Position numbers and translations under genes: made by a program
Notes under the pieces: generated by a model
What the model saw: the letters and a program-made list of their open reading frames with translations, nothing else
Databases searched by the model: none
Told to the model about the DNA's origin: nothing
In this document: in pieces, positions 40,716 to 49,767 of the stretch
How positions within the stretch are numbered: position 1 is the first letter of the stretch
Layout of the letters: every line of letters starts with the position of its first letter
Assembly: GCF_039749495.1 (NCBI RefSeq)
Contig: NZ_JBDLLU010000003.1
Coordinates: 1 to 64,000 of the forward strand
DNA: 64,000 nucleotides
Source of the DNA: Dehalogenimonas sp. THU2
GTDB taxonomy: Bacteria; Chloroflexota; Dehalococcoidia; Dehalococcoidales; Dehalococcoidaceae
Direction: 5' to 3'

Positions 40716-43334
40716 TTATTCCGTTATTCCCGCAGTGTTGTCGCGAGGTGGCGGATTTAGTGGCAGTTCGATGATGAAGGTAGCACCGTTGCCGGGTTCG
40801 CTCTCCGCCCATATCCGCCCGTCGTGCTGTTGTACTACGCCGTGGCTGATGGATAGTCCCAGTCCGGTGCCCTGACCGACATCTTTGGTGGTGAAGAAGG
40901 GGTCGAATAGGCGCTCCAGTATCTCCGGCGGAATGCCCGGTCCGTCATCGGTAAAGGTAATGCGGACCACCCCCGGCTTCGGCCAGTAAGTTGTAGTGAT
41001 GATCAGCCGACCCCGTTTATGGGCTTTGAGCATGAAGAATTCGGCGTTAATGACGATGTTCAGAAACACCTGCTGCAACTGGAAATAGTCGGCGCCGATC
41101 TCCGGCAGTTCCGGGTCCAGTTCTGCGATCATTTCTATATTATTAAGTTTCGCCTCATACGCCCGCAGAGCCAATACCCGTCCGATAACCTCATTGACAT
41201 TCAACTGTTCACGTACCTGCGGGTGGCGGCGGGCAAAGATGAGCAGATTCTTGACCACATCAGCCGCTCTCTGGGCTTCCGAATGGATGAGACCCACATC
41301 CTCCCGGATGTTATCAGGTATGTCTTCTGAAAGCACCAGTTCGGAGAATCCCAGGACGCCGGTCAGTGGGTTGTTGATCTCATGAGCGATGCCGGCAGCC
41401 AACTCGCCGACGGAGGCCAGGCGGTTGGTTACCATGAGCTGTTCCTGAAGATGTTTGCGTTCGGTAATATCCTGGGAGACATGCACACTGGCGATCACCT
41501 CTCCCCCGGAGCCGAACATAGGGTAGGTGGATACCACGGTATAAGTGCCGTGTTCGGTATCGTGAATCTCCACCTCCGCCGGTACACCCTCTTTGAGTGT
41601 CTTGTGGTGGGGGCAGTTGTGAACCGGTTCGGAAGTCCCGTGGCTGACTTCGAAACAGGTCTTGCCGATAAGCTTATCGGGCGTAGTCTTCATGGCTTTG
41701 GCGAAGGCCTTATTGACTCGAATTATCTTGTAGTCCCGGTCCTGGATGGATATCGGCGTAGCCATGGCGTCGAAGGTTGCCCGCCATTCCTCTGCGGCGT
41801 TCCGCAGTTGGGCTTCCAGGCGTTTGCGACCGGTGACGTCACGGAAGCTCCAAACCCGTCCGACGATCTCACCTCCGAGGCGCTGCGGCCGGGAGTAACG
41901 CTCAAACATCCGACCATCCTTGAATTCGATCACGTCGGAGCTGGACATATCGGGCTGGGCGTACAATTCCTTGACCCGTTTCATGAAATTGTTTGGGTCG
42001 GCAGTTTGGCCGATCACATATTCGAGCAGTTTGCCGTCGTCGCCGGTGTCCAGTATTTCCCTGGGGATGCGCCACATTTTAGCAAATCTGCTGCTGTATC
42101 GCGCTACCCGGCCGTCCACGTCAACTACCAGGATGCCGTCGGCGGTAGCCTCAAGCGTGGCGGTCAACAGCGACAGAGACCGGTTGATTTCCGCCTCCGC
42201 TTTTTTCCGTTCGGTAATGTCCCGGGCTACCGTCATGAACATAGGGCGGTTATCCATCAGGACCTGCCGGGCGCTCAATTCGACTGGGATTCTTTGCCGG
42301 TCTTTGGTTAGGTGTACCTGTTCAAATACTGCTTCGCCGCTGGTGCCTAACTGGTGCATGATGGCCGGCTGATCGATCCTTGCCGCGGGATCGTCGATGT
42401 CACCGATCCTCATCTTCAGCAGTTCTTCCCGACTGTAAGCTAGTGAACGGCAGGCTTTTTCGTTGACCTCGACGAACCGCCCGTCCGCATCATGGAAGAA
42501 CACGGCGTCATTTGAACTGTTGAACAGCAGTCGGTACTTCTCTTCGGACTGACGCACCGTTTCCTCCACCTGCTTGCGGGCGGTGATGTCGCGGGAGACC
42601 CCCAGGATATGAGACGGGTGGCCATCGTCATAGGCTAGCCCGGCACTGACCTCGGTCCACACAGTGGTGCCGTCCTTGCGAGGTTGTTCCACCTCGTAAT
42701 AAACGCTGGCGTCCTGTTTCTCCCCGGTGGTTATTTCCTTTATCGCAAGGGCAAAACCCGCCTCGATTGCGGCAATGGACCCAGAGCAGACCGCTTCCTC
42801 TAGAGATTGTCGCAGTACCTCCTCTGGGGTATAACCGCGGAGTTCGTATACCGACGGGCTAACATAGGTGAATTTGCCCTCCAGCGACATCGTCCAGATG
42901 ACGTCCCTGGAGTTTTCGGCCAGCAGCCGGTAACGGTGTTCGCTTTCCTTTCGAGCCGCTTCGGCCTGTTTGCTCCGGGTTTTGTCCTTGATTATGCCGA
43001 AAATGATGCGTTTTTCCGGATGGTATTCGGCGACGGAATGGATATCGATGATCGCTTTATCAGTCGGGCGGCTTATCTTGAACTCTATATCGTAAGGTTT
43101 GTTGCCCGCTATCAGGTCCGCCATAGCCTGGTCGAGTAGGGGGCGGTATTCCGGGAGGGGGATGCGCTGGATATCGCGGGCAGGCCAGGATTCCCCGGTC
43201 AGACCGTAGATGCGGCGAGCGTTCTCCGAGGCTTTGAATACGCCTTCATCGAGATGCAGTTCCCAGGAGCCGATGCCCGCTACCCGTTCGGCTTGTTGGA
43301 AGAGTCGTTGGGTTTCAGTCAGCGATTTCGTCAT
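40716..43334 (-). CDS. Soluble five-PAS sensor histidine kinase
   Basis: 872 residues without membrane helices. Five PAS units can be counted by their starts and C-cap motifs: GIGSWELHLDE, YRLLAENSRDVIWTMSLEG, YRLLFNSSNDAVFFHDADG, LLTATLEATADGILVVDVDG and WRATFDAMATPISIQDRDYK. The fifth carries CFEVSHGTSEPVHNCPHHK, a Cys/His-rich loop that could bind metal or heme. HisKA has the phospho-acceptor in LAAGIAHEINNPLTGVLGFS. The ATPase domain has the N-box NIVINAEFF, FTDDGPGIPPEIL and GTGLGLSISHGVVQ. No response regulator is adjacent, so its partner is elsewhere. The architecture points to cytoplasmic redox or energy sensing. Confidence 0.92.
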   Translation of the reverse strand: MTKSLTETQRLFQQAERVAGIGSWELHLDEGVFKASENARRIYGLTGESWPARDIQRIPLPEYRPLLDQAMADLIAGNKPYDIEFKISRPTDKAIIDIHSVAEYHPEKRIIFGIIKDKTRSKQAEAARKESEHRYRLLAENSRDVIWTMSLEGKFTYVSPSVYELRGYTPEEVLRQSLEEAVCSGSIAAIEAGFALAIKEITTGEKQDASVYYEVEQPRKDGTTVWTEVSAGLAYDDGHPSHILGVSRDITARKQVEETVRQSEEKYRLLFNSSNDAVFFHDADGRFVEVNEKACRSLAYSREELLKMRIGDIDDPAARIDQPAIMHQLGTSGEAVFEQVHLTKDRQRIPVELSARQVLMDNRPMFMTVARDITERKKAEAEINRSLSLLTATLEATADGILVVDVDGRVARYSSRFAKMWRIPREILDTGDDGKLLEYVIGQTADPNNFMKRVKELYAQPDMSSSDVIEFKDGRMFERYSRPQRLGGEIVGRVWSFRDVTGRKRLEAQLRNAAEEWRATFDAMATPISIQDRDYKIIRVNKAFAKAMKTTPDKLIGKTCFEVSHGTSEPVHNCPHHKTLKEGVPAEVEIHDTEHGTYTVVSTYPMFGSGGEVIASVHVSQDITERKHLQEQLMVTNRLASVGELAAGIAHEINNPLTGVLGFSELVLSEDIPDNIREDVGLIHSEAQRAADVVKNLLIFARRHPQVREQLNVNEVIGRVLALRAYEAKLNNIEMIAELDPELPEIGADYFQLQQVFLNIVINAEFFMLKAHKRGRLIITTTYWPKPGVVRITFTDDGPGIPPEILERLFDPFFTTKDVGQGTGLGLSISHGVVQQHDGRIWAESEPGNGATFIIELPLNPPPRDNTAGITE

Positions 43335-43382
43335 ATGCTTTCGAGCCTGACGCGACCTTATTCATAAGTAAAAGTTATAAGC

Positions 43383-43411
43383 ATAATGAGCTGAAACGTC
43401 TGTTTTGTCAA
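43383..43411 (-). promoter_or_regulatory. Promoter of PAS kinase gene
   Basis: On the minus strand TTGACA (43411-43406), 17 bases, CATTAT (43388-43383). The leader is about 40 bases. Confidence 0.6.
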
Positions 43412-43436
43412 CCGGTCAGGGAGAATCCGCAATATA

Positions 43437-43470
43437 AAATGCATGGCCACGCTCTCGCGGCCATGCATTT
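43437..43470 (-). terminator. Palindromic terminator after GltB-type gene
   Basis: AAATGCATGGCC, ten-base loop, GGCCATGCATTT: a perfect 12-bp stem, followed on the minus strand by a T-rich stretch. It ends the gene at 43491 and separates it from the PAS kinase promoter. Confidence 0.7.
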
Positions 43471-43490
43471 ATCTGACCGTATTCAGCGGT

Positions 43491-45083
43491 TTAGCTGTCC
43501 AGAACGTCGATGGCTTCCTGTCGGTAAGCTTCCATTACGTAAGGAATCCCCGATACTTTAGCGCATTCCTCAGTCAGGGACATCAGTTCGTGTCGGGAGA
43601 TGGCGGGTAGACTGAAACAGCGGGCGCCGGCCATCAACTGTTGCAGACCTACCCGCAGTTTCTCGGTATAGCTGTAGAGGCCAACGGCGCCTAGCGGGAG
43701 ATTTTCGATCTCTTCCGAGCCGACCAGTTGCTTCACTTCCTCGTAATGCACGAAGATCTCTTCCACGGTCGAGCCGAACTGGCCTACGGTGCGCGGCAGC
43801 TTGCCCTCCGCCAGCCAATCCTTGATATTCTTGCCGACCATGCCGGGGATCATCAGCGCCCGGCCCATGCATACCGCCTTGGTGAAGGGCGCGCCCAATG
43901 CCAGCGCCTTAAAGACGCCGTCCTCGCTGGAGAAGCCGCCGGCAAACGCCAGGTCAGGCACTCTCTCGCCCTTGTCCTGCAGCCGCTGAGCGAACTCATA
44001 TGCGGCGGAATGGAGATAAAGGCTGGGCACACCCCACTCCTCCATCATCCGCCAGGGGCTCATGCCGGTGCCGCCGGGTGCGCCATCGATGGTGATAAGG
44101 TCGATCCTGGCCTTGGAACCCCATTTCAGGGCCATGGCCAGTTCCCGAAGGGAATAGGCGCCGGTTTTCAGGGTGATGCGGCTAAAGCCGATCTTGCGCA
44201 GCCGGTCCACTTCGTTCATGAAAGATTCTTCGCTGATGAAGCCCAGGCGGCTGTGGCGCTCGAATTCCTTGAGGGAACCGTCGTTGAAGGAGGCCACGTT
44301 AACCTCGTCAGTCGGGTCGGGGGTGACGATATAACCGCGGCGCTTGAGTTCCAGGGCGCGCTCCAGGCTGTTGACCTTGATCTCGCCGCCGATGCACTTG
44401 GCGCCCTGGCCCCATTTGAGTTCGATGGTCTCCAGGCCGTGCTTCTCATGCACGTATTCGGCTACGCCCAGCCGGGTATCTTCCACGTTCATCTGCACCA
44501 GTATCTCGCCCAGGCCGCGGTGGTAGCGGCGGTAGGTCTCGATGCGGCGGTCCATGTCCGGGGACTTGGAAACCTTGCCGTCGGCGTTAAGTTCCAGCCG
44601 CGGATCGATGCCGCAGACGTTCTCGCCGCAGACCAGGGTGATACCCGCGATGGCGGCGCCGGTGGCGAAGTGGTCCCAGTTCTTGCGGGCGATCTCGGTG
44701 GAGCCCAGCGCACCGGTGAACACCGGCAGGCGCATCTTGACCTTTTTATCCCAGCCGTATTCGGCGGTGGTATCGACGGAAGGGAAGGTAGCCGTGTCGG
44801 GGTTGGCTTCGACGCCGTTCGGCATGCCACGGCCGCCGAAGGCGTAGCCCTGGATATTGAAATGGGAATAGTCGATGGGGTAATCCTTGTCGCCGCCGGC
44901 GGTCATGTGGCCGAAGGGACCGGGATAGATCAGCTCGCGGCCGCGGAAGGTGGACTTGAAGACCTCGCAGTTACCGGTACAGTCATCGGTGCAGCGGGAG
45001 CAGATACCGCTCATGGGCACGACGCTCTTGGAACGGTTGGAGGTGAGGGTGGCTTCGTTGGCATTGGGTCGCTGTAGATTCAT
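43491..45083 (-). CDS. Glutamate synthase-type FMN domain protein
   Basis: 530 residues. The C-terminal 350 residues are the FMN-binding barrel of GltB: ELKWGQGAKCIGGEIKVNSL, LITIDGAPGGTGMSPWRMME and DLAFAGGFSSEDGVFKALAL. The N-terminus has a compact Cys cluster, CSRCTDDCTGNCEVF, probably an iron-sulfur site, in place of the class II glutaminase domain of bacterial GltB. This is like stand-alone archaeal-type GltB proteins, which need a separate amidotransferase or act on another substrate. AAGGAGAAGG precedes the ATG. It has its own promoter, an operator-like dyad in the leader, and a terminator. No gltD-like gene is adjacent. Confidence 0.85.
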   Translation of the reverse strand: MNLQRPNANEATLTSNRSKSVVPMSGICSRCTDDCTGNCEVFKSTFRGRELIYPGPFGHMTAGGDKDYPIDYSHFNIQGYAFGGRGMPNGVEANPDTATFPSVDTTAEYGWDKKVKMRLPVFTGALGSTEIARKNWDHFATGAAIAGITLVCGENVCGIDPRLELNADGKVSKSPDMDRRIETYRRYHRGLGEILVQMNVEDTRLGVAEYVHEKHGLETIELKWGQGAKCIGGEIKVNSLERALELKRRGYIVTPDPTDEVNVASFNDGSLKEFERHSRLGFISEESFMNEVDRLRKIGFSRITLKTGAYSLRELAMALKWGSKARIDLITIDGAPGGTGMSPWRMMEEWGVPSLYLHSAAYEFAQRLQDKGERVPDLAFAGGFSSEDGVFKALALGAPFTKAVCMGRALMIPGMVGKNIKDWLAEGKLPRTVGQFGSTVEEIFVHYEEVKQLVGSEEIENLPLGAVGLYSYTEKLRVGLQQLMAGARCFSLPAISRHELMSLTEECAKVSGIPYVMEAYRQEAIDVLDS

Positions 45084-45113
45084 GACCTTCTCCTTCAGAT
45101 AACCTTCTTCAGT

Positions 45114-45139
45114 TTATACGGTACTTATATGCCGTATAA
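45114..45139 (-). promoter_or_regulatory. Operator-like dyad in leader of GltB-type gene
   Basis: TTATACGG, ten bases, CCGTATAA: perfect 8-base inverted repeats. They lie just downstream of the promoter at 45151-45179, about +5 to +30 on the transcript, where a bound repressor would block elongation or the RNA would form a hairpin. Confidence 0.6.
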
Positions 45140-45150
45140 CTCCGCCGGAA

Positions 45151-45179
45151 TTATTACTAATATGTTACACGATTGTCAA
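45151..45179 (-). promoter_or_regulatory. Promoter of GltB-type gene
   Basis: On the minus strand TTGACA (45179-45174), 17 bases, TAATAA (45156-45151). The -35 is perfect and the -10 moderate. Confidence 0.6.
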
Positions 45180-45737
45180 ACGTAAAACCCTGTGTCGAAA
45201 CCAGGTCAGAATCGGAGAATGGGAGAGATATGACCGTTGATAATGATAGTATAACGGCAAGGTTAACCGCTTCTAACGGCGAAAAATGTCGTTAGTCCTG
45301 TCGCCACCGATGCCGTAGGGACCGATCGCAGGTCGGACCTGGGGTGGGGTGACTCCGGGAAAATTCAGTTGTTAAAGAGCGCCCCGCGGGTGAACCGGAA
45401 TATTGTTGAGTGTTTAGCAGTGGTTGCGGTGACATCACCGCCGCCAAAAACAAAAATTCATAAAACAATTCCGATGCTTAGCTATGGGCTAAACGTGGGA
45501 TTCGATATTTGAGTCGAATTCCGGTTCCGGAGAAAGTCGTGCCGGCGGGTTTGCCGATTCGTTTCGTGGAAACAAATGGTACATGTGTTCTTTAATAGCA
45601 CAGGTTAATGATATGGGCTGAGGGCCGGATTTGTCAATAGGATTTTGGCGGGTTTTTAAAATATGTTTTAGTTGTCAGTTAACAGTTTTCAGTTATCAGT
45701 TTATTGGGTGGGGTCACGTTTCCAAAATCCGGGTGAA
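45180..45737. other. Long intergenic region without a recognised gene
   Basis: About 560 bases with no convincing coding frame. It holds small inverted repeats (CTAACGGC with GTCGTTAG near 45270-45297; GACCGATCGC with GGTCGG near 45329-45346), a GGTACATGTGTTCT motif near 45575, and a TCAGTTAACAGTTTTCAGTT tract at 45672-45700 of a dispersed-repeat kind. A structured RNA is possible, but none of the known small RNAs (tmRNA, SRP RNA, 6S, RNase P) was recognised. Confidence 0.5.
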
Positions 45738-46109
45738 TTACTTTCCGGCGGCTTCCGGTACGAACTTGATCGACAAAGAATTGACGCAATGGCGGGTATT
45801 CTTAGGCGTGAATCTCTCACCGGTAAAAACATGCCCCAGGTGACCCCCACAGATGGCGCAGACTATCTCGGTGCGCCTTCCATCGGCGTCCGGCACGTGT
45901 TTGACCCTGCCCTGTATCTCCTCATCGAAACTGGGCCAGCCGCAACCGGAGTGAAATTTACTGTCTGACTTATAAAGCGGAGTGTTGCAGCGGCGGCAGA
46001 TGTAAGTTCCCGGTCCGGTGGTGCTTTCGTATTCGCCGGTGAACGGCGGCTCCGTACCTTTACGCACGATTACCGCTTCCTCTTCCGGAGTGAGTTTGTT
46101 GTATTCCAT
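45738..46109 (-). CDS. msrB: Peptide-methionine (R)-S-oxide reductase
   Basis: 123 residues. Zinc ligands CRRC and CAIC, the block [20 protein letters not shown], and the catalytic Cys in [13 protein letters not shown] with GGHLGHVF are complete and in order. The enzyme reduces the R-form of methionine sulfoxide in proteins. It is a single-domain form, with no MsrA fused or adjacent. GGGAGGCGTAAGGA lies before the ATG. The gene is divergent from the C-S lyase gene with a shared 79-base promoter region. Confidence 0.96.
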   Translation of the reverse strand: MEYNKLTPEEEAVIVRKGTEPPFTGEYESTTGPGTYICRRCNTPLYKSDSKFHSGCGWPSFDEEIQGRVKHVPDADGRRTEIVCAICGGHLGHVFTGERFTPKNTRHCVNSLSIKFVPEAAGK

Positions 46110-46188
46110 GTCCTTACGCCTCCCATGCTTTATAATTACATTATAGACCTCAATACAAGGACATCGATAAACTTATGGAGACGACACC

Positions 46189-47388
46189 GTGAAGTACGAT
46201 TTCGACCGCCTAATCGACCGCACTGGCACCAACAGCGCCAAGTGGGACATGCGGCGTGAAGTGTTCGGCACCGAGGATGTGCTGCCCATGTGGGTGGCGG
46301 ACATGGATTTCCCGGTGGCCGAACCGATCACCGAAGCTCTTCGCCGCCGCATTGAGCATCCGATATACGGCTACACCCATCCCTCCCCCTCCCTCGTCAG
46401 GGCCATAATCGAGCGTATCGAACGTAAATACAACTGGCGCGTCAAAGCCGAGTGGCTGGTGTTCACCCCCGGCGTCATCCCCGCCCTGGCCGCCGCCCTG
46501 CGCGCCTTCACCCATCCCGGCGACGCCGTGGTCATCAACGACCCGGTCTATCACCCTTTCTGGTCGTTGGTGCCGAACGCAGGCTGCCGCATCGCCGCCA
46601 GCCCGTTGAAGATGATCGATAGCAAATACGAGATGGATTTCGACGACCTGAAGCGCCGATTCGCCCCGCCCGGCCCCGGTTTCCTGGCCGCCCCCCAACC
46701 CAAGGCGATGATACTGTGCAACCCGCACAACCCTGTCGGCCGCGTGCGGACACAGGAGGAACTCGTCGAGGTCGGCCGCATCGCCATCGATGCCGGTGCT
46801 GTGGTGATCTCGGATGAGGTTCACTGCGAACTGCTTTTCGACGGGGTGAAGCATACTCCCTTTGCCGCGATTTCCGAGGAATTCGCCCAGAACTCGGTGG
46901 TGTGCATGTCGGCCAGTAAGACCTTCAACCTGGCTGGCCTGGCAGCCTCGGTCATCATCATTCCCAACCCCCGTCTCCGCGCCACCTTCCAGTCCGCCCG
47001 CAGCGGCATCATGCCCCAGCCGGACGTCATGGCCCTGGCCGCCCTGGAAGCCGCCTTCCGCGACGGCGACGAGTGGCTGGGACAGTTACTGGCCTATCTT
47101 CAGGGCAACCTCGATTTCCTCGTCGATTTCTTCGAACGCCGCATCCCGCAGATCAAAGTGATACGCCCGCAGGGAACCTATCTGGTATGGCTGGATTGTC
47201 GCGGATTGGGGCTGGACAGAAAACAGCTATGCGACTTTTTCATCCGGCAGGCAAAGATAGGTTTGGATGAGGGCAGCCGGTTTGGGGCGGGGGGTGAGGG
47301 GTTTATGCGGATGAATATTGCTTGTCCGAGGAGTACGTTGGAGGAGGCGTTGAGGAGAGTGGAGAGGGTTATCAGCCATTTGTCTTAG
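46189..47388 (+). CDS. PatB/MalY-type PLP-dependent C-S lyase
   Basis: 399 residues, fold-type I aminotransferase. The start FDRLIDRTGTNSAKWDMRRE and VLPMWVADMDFPVAEPITEA are specific for the PatB/MalY (cystathionine beta-lyase-like) subgroup. ILCNPHNPVGRVRTQEELVE, VVISDEVHCELLFDGVKHTP and MSASKTFNLAGLAASVIII (Lys binds PLP) are all intact. Likely reaction: beta-elimination of cystathionine or cysteine conjugates, giving a thiol, pyruvate and ammonia; transamination cannot be excluded. GTG start with GGAG 8 bases upstream. Confidence 0.9.
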   Translation: MKYDFDRLIDRTGTNSAKWDMRREVFGTEDVLPMWVADMDFPVAEPITEALRRRIEHPIYGYTHPSPSLVRAIIERIERKYNWRVKAEWLVFTPGVIPALAAALRAFTHPGDAVVINDPVYHPFWSLVPNAGCRIAASPLKMIDSKYEMDFDDLKRRFAPPGPGFLAAPQPKAMILCNPHNPVGRVRTQEELVEVGRIAIDAGAVVISDEVHCELLFDGVKHTPFAAISEEFAQNSVVCMSASKTFNLAGLAASVIIIPNPRLRATFQSARSGIMPQPDVMALAALEAAFRDGDEWLGQLLAYLQGNLDFLVDFFERRIPQIKVIRPQGTYLVWLDCRGLGLDRKQLCDFFIRQAKIGLDEGSRFGAGGEGFMRMNIACPRSTLEEALRRVERVISHLS

Positions 47389-47415
47389 AATGTTGGGTAG
47401 TGATACTCCGGTCGA

Positions 47416-48012
47416 TCAACCAGTGTTTCGGAGAATGATGCTCCCGTTTTCCTCCACGTCCACGGAACGGTACAACGCCAATCCCAATCCAACTCCTCCA
47501 ATAGTGTAAATAATCGTTAGTATGTGTGGCCAGACGTTAGATTGGATAAAAAATAGGATTGGAGTCGTTATCAGAAAACCGAGAGCGAAAAACAAGGCCC
47601 CATATTTAACGAGCATCAAGCGAAGATCATTTCGTTTGAGAACAAGAGAGTATAACAATCCCATCCCGGAACCCATTAAACCGTAGAGTAAAACGGTTGG
47701 CAAATAGTTAAAAATACCAGCGCTTCCTCCGAATTCGAAGACTGGCCTCAGAAAAGAGGCGATCCCCACTATACTCTGAAACAACAGGGGGAATGCAACT
47801 AGCCCCAGGAATGGAAGAAAAAACACCATTCGTTTTTCTCTTAACGCCAGTCCGAGTCCCAGTCCACCCCCGGCTCCGAATACTGCATGAGCAAGAAAAA
47901 AATTGGTATCGGTGCTTGCTCCGCTTCCGAAAGCGAGAAAGACCAGTCCGGCTAGTGTAAAACCGCCACCACAAAAGGCTATCGTCCTGATCTGCTTCAA
48001 ATTCATGGACAA
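47416..48012 (-). CDS. Hypothetical polytopic membrane protein
   Basis: 198 residues with about five hydrophobic segments (GGFTLAGLVFLAFGSG first; a Gly-rich GAGGGLGLGLAL next; TVLLYGLMGSGMGLLYSLVL later). No charged catalytic motif and no family recognised. TTG 48012 is preferred because AAGGAG is 7 bases upstream; ATG 48006 is two codons further. AT-richer than both neighbours, suggesting a separate origin. The 27-base gap to the convergent C-S lyase gene holds no obvious terminator. Confidence 0.6.
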   Translation of the reverse strand: MSMNLKQIRTIAFCGGGFTLAGLVFLAFGSGASTDTNFFLAHAVFGAGGGLGLGLALREKRMVFFLPFLGLVAFPLLFQSIVGIASFLRPVFEFGGSAGIFNYLPTVLLYGLMGSGMGLLYSLVLKRNDLRLMLVKYGALFFALGFLITTPILFFIQSNVWPHILTIIYTIGGVGLGLALYRSVDVEENGSIILRNTG

Positions 48013-48048
48013 CTTTCTTCTCCTTTCGACTGCGATATGTGTCGCAAT

Positions 48049-48993
48049 TTATATAATCACACTCAACGCCCCCGGCAGCAACGAGAACCGGAACGACCCC
48101 TCCCCGATGATCTCCCCGTCAGCCTGGAGCAGCAGTTTTTCCACCGAGGAAAGGTTGACCGTGGCGGCGCGTTCAACCCGGACTTTGGGGTGAGTGGTAT
48201 GGGTGCCCTTATATACGCGCGGGAACGCCTGCATCAGCTCGAATTTGCCGATATCGCCTATGGTCAGGACATCGAAAAGCTGATCGCCCAACAGAGCGTC
48301 CGGGGCTACTTTCATGCCACCGCCGAAATAGCAGCCGTTAGCTACGATGACCGAGAGGCTTCTGCTTAGAGTTTCATCGGCTTCGTCCAGCTTTTTGGTG
48401 ATGGGCTTGTTCCGGTAGCCAAAGAGCGTACTACCGACGCCGATGAGGTATGAAATGGGGCCGCGGAAGAATTTCGGGAGCTTGCGGCGAGCGTCGGCGG
48501 CCTCGGCGTCGAAGCCGACACCGGCGGCGTTCACGAAGTAGCGACGGTTGGCGTTTCCATTGTGTGTCCACTCGATAACGCCGACGTCCACCATCAGGCG
48601 TTTGTCGGAAAGCAGGTGATGGCAGGCGCGGTCGGGGTCGCGGGGGATACCTAGTGAGCGCACGAAGTCCGAGCCGGTACCGGTGTTGATCACACCCAGG
48701 GATATCCTCGTCACTGGTTCTCCCTTATCGAGACCCGCGAATTCAGCGGCCAGTATGCCGTTGACCACTTCGTTGATGGTGCCATCGCCCCCCACCGCCA
48801 CGATGTAACGGTAGTGCAGTGTTGCCGCCTCTCGCGCCAGCTCGATGGCATGGCTAGGCCGCTCGGTGAAAACAGCTTCGTAAAGGATACCCAGCTTTTC
48901 CAGTTCGCTCTTGATATGCGGCCAGTGCCGGATGGAACTACCGGTGCCCGCGACAGGATTGACGATTACCTTGGCGATTGTCCTATGAGTCAT
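48049..48993 (-). CDS. Diacylglycerol/lipid kinase family protein (YegS-like)
   Basis: 314 residues from ATG 48993 (GGAAGG 6 bases upstream; the frame is open to 49032). The kinase signature is TIAKVIVNPVAGTGSSIRHW then YIVAVGGDGTINEVVNGILA, followed by LGVINTGTGSDFVRSLGIP. VNAAGVGFDAEAADARR and the C-terminal beta-sandwich are also typical. Members phosphorylate diacylglycerol, sphingosine or related lipids with ATP; the substrate here is unknown. Recycling of diacylglycerol for phospholipid synthesis would fit. Confidence 0.88.
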   Translation of the reverse strand: MTHRTIAKVIVNPVAGTGSSIRHWPHIKSELEKLGILYEAVFTERPSHAIELAREAATLHYRYIVAVGGDGTINEVVNGILAAEFAGLDKGEPVTRISLGVINTGTGSDFVRSLGIPRDPDRACHHLLSDKRLMVDVGVIEWTHNGNANRRYFVNAAGVGFDAEAADARRKLPKFFRGPISYLIGVGSTLFGYRNKPITKKLDEADETLSRSLSVIVANGCYFGGGMKVAPDALLGDQLFDVLTIGDIGKFELMQAFPRVYKGTHTTHPKVRVERAATVNLSSVEKLLLQADGEIIGEGSFRFSLLPGALSVII

Positions 48994-49254
48994 TGCTGCC
49001 TTCCAGAAAGGACGACTGAGATATTTTACCATAACCTGTCGAGCCTTCGTCCCCCTGAATGCCGTTCGAATGAAACGACGGAAAAAAATAAAAAATGAAC
49101 CCTTAGGTTTCGTTCAGAGTAAATATTTCAGGCAACGCCAGAGGTTCCTGACATAATTGTTGCCCTAGCGTTACTACAGTTAGTAACAGACTTCTTGGGG
49201 GCAGTGATATTATTAACGGAGGCATCTATCAGGCAAGAGAACCCCGAGAGGCTT

Positions 49255-49767
49255 ATGGAACGACGGAAAGAATTAAAAGAAAAAGAGGTCCGGCTTGCCA
49301 GCCTGTTCGAGGAATACTATGACCGGATTGCCCGTTACGCGTTTACCCGCATCGGTGACCGCGGAGACGCCGAGGACCTCGCTTCTGACGTCTTCGTCAA
49401 GGCCCTCAAGGCGCTGGACTCCTTCGAGGAGCGGGGTTTGCCGATGGGCGCCTGGCTGTTCAAGATCGCGCACAACCTGGTCGTGGACTATCACCGGCGC
49501 AACAGTCAGCGGAGAATCACCGATATCGAAAAGATCGACATCGAGGCTGGCGGCGATCTGGCGATGGAAGTCGAAACCAGGCTGGAGATGGAACGAGTGA
49601 CGCAGGCGATGGAAATCCTCACGGAAGACCAAAGAGAGATTATCCGGCTGCGCTTCTACGGTGGGCTCTCCTCCGCCGAGGTGGGCGCAATGCTCGGCAA
49701 GAGCGACGGTGCGGTACGCGAGGCCCAGTCCACCGCCCTCAAGAAACTACGGATTAAACTAACTTAG
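49255..49767 (+). CDS. ECF-type RNA polymerase sigma factor
   Basis: About 170 residues from ATG 49255. Region 2 is LFEEYYDRIARYAFTRIGDR, EDLASDVFVKALKALDSFEE and AWLFKIAHNLVVDYHRRNSQ; region 4 is ILTEDQREIIRLRFYGGLSS then EVGAMLGKSDGAVREAQSTA. There is no sigma region 3, as in the ECF group. The start is uncertain: the frame is open from TTG 49195, and a strong GGAGG at 49218-49222 lies 5 bases before an in-frame ATC, not before any standard start. It is directly followed by its presumed anti-sigma factor. Confidence 0.9.
   Translation: MERRKELKEKEVRLASLFEEYYDRIARYAFTRIGDRGDAEDLASDVFVKALKALDSFEERGLPMGAWLFKIAHNLVVDYHRRNSQRRITDIEKIDIEAGGDLAMEVETRLEMERVTQAMEILTEDQREIIRLRFYGGLSSAEVGAMLGKSDGAVREAQSTALKKLRIKLT

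Noticed and set aside
43728-45077. Plus-strand open frame of 449 codons opposite the GltB-type gene
   Set aside because: It is the antisense shadow of a real GC-rich gene with strong family motifs on the minus strand; its own translation has no recognisable pattern and low-complexity Ala/Gly/Val content.
45575-45588. GGTACATGTGTTCT as a LexA/SOS box
   Set aside because: It matches the cyanobacterial-type consensus but lies almost 500 bases from the nearest downstream gene start (45083, minus strand) with no SOS gene around; a single 14-base match is likely by chance.
45180-45737. tRNA, tmRNA, SRP RNA or 6S RNA in the long gap
   Set aside because: A TTCGA-like word near 45500 suggested a tRNA T-arm, but no acceptor stem, CCA or anticodon arm could be built, and no known RNA core motif was found.
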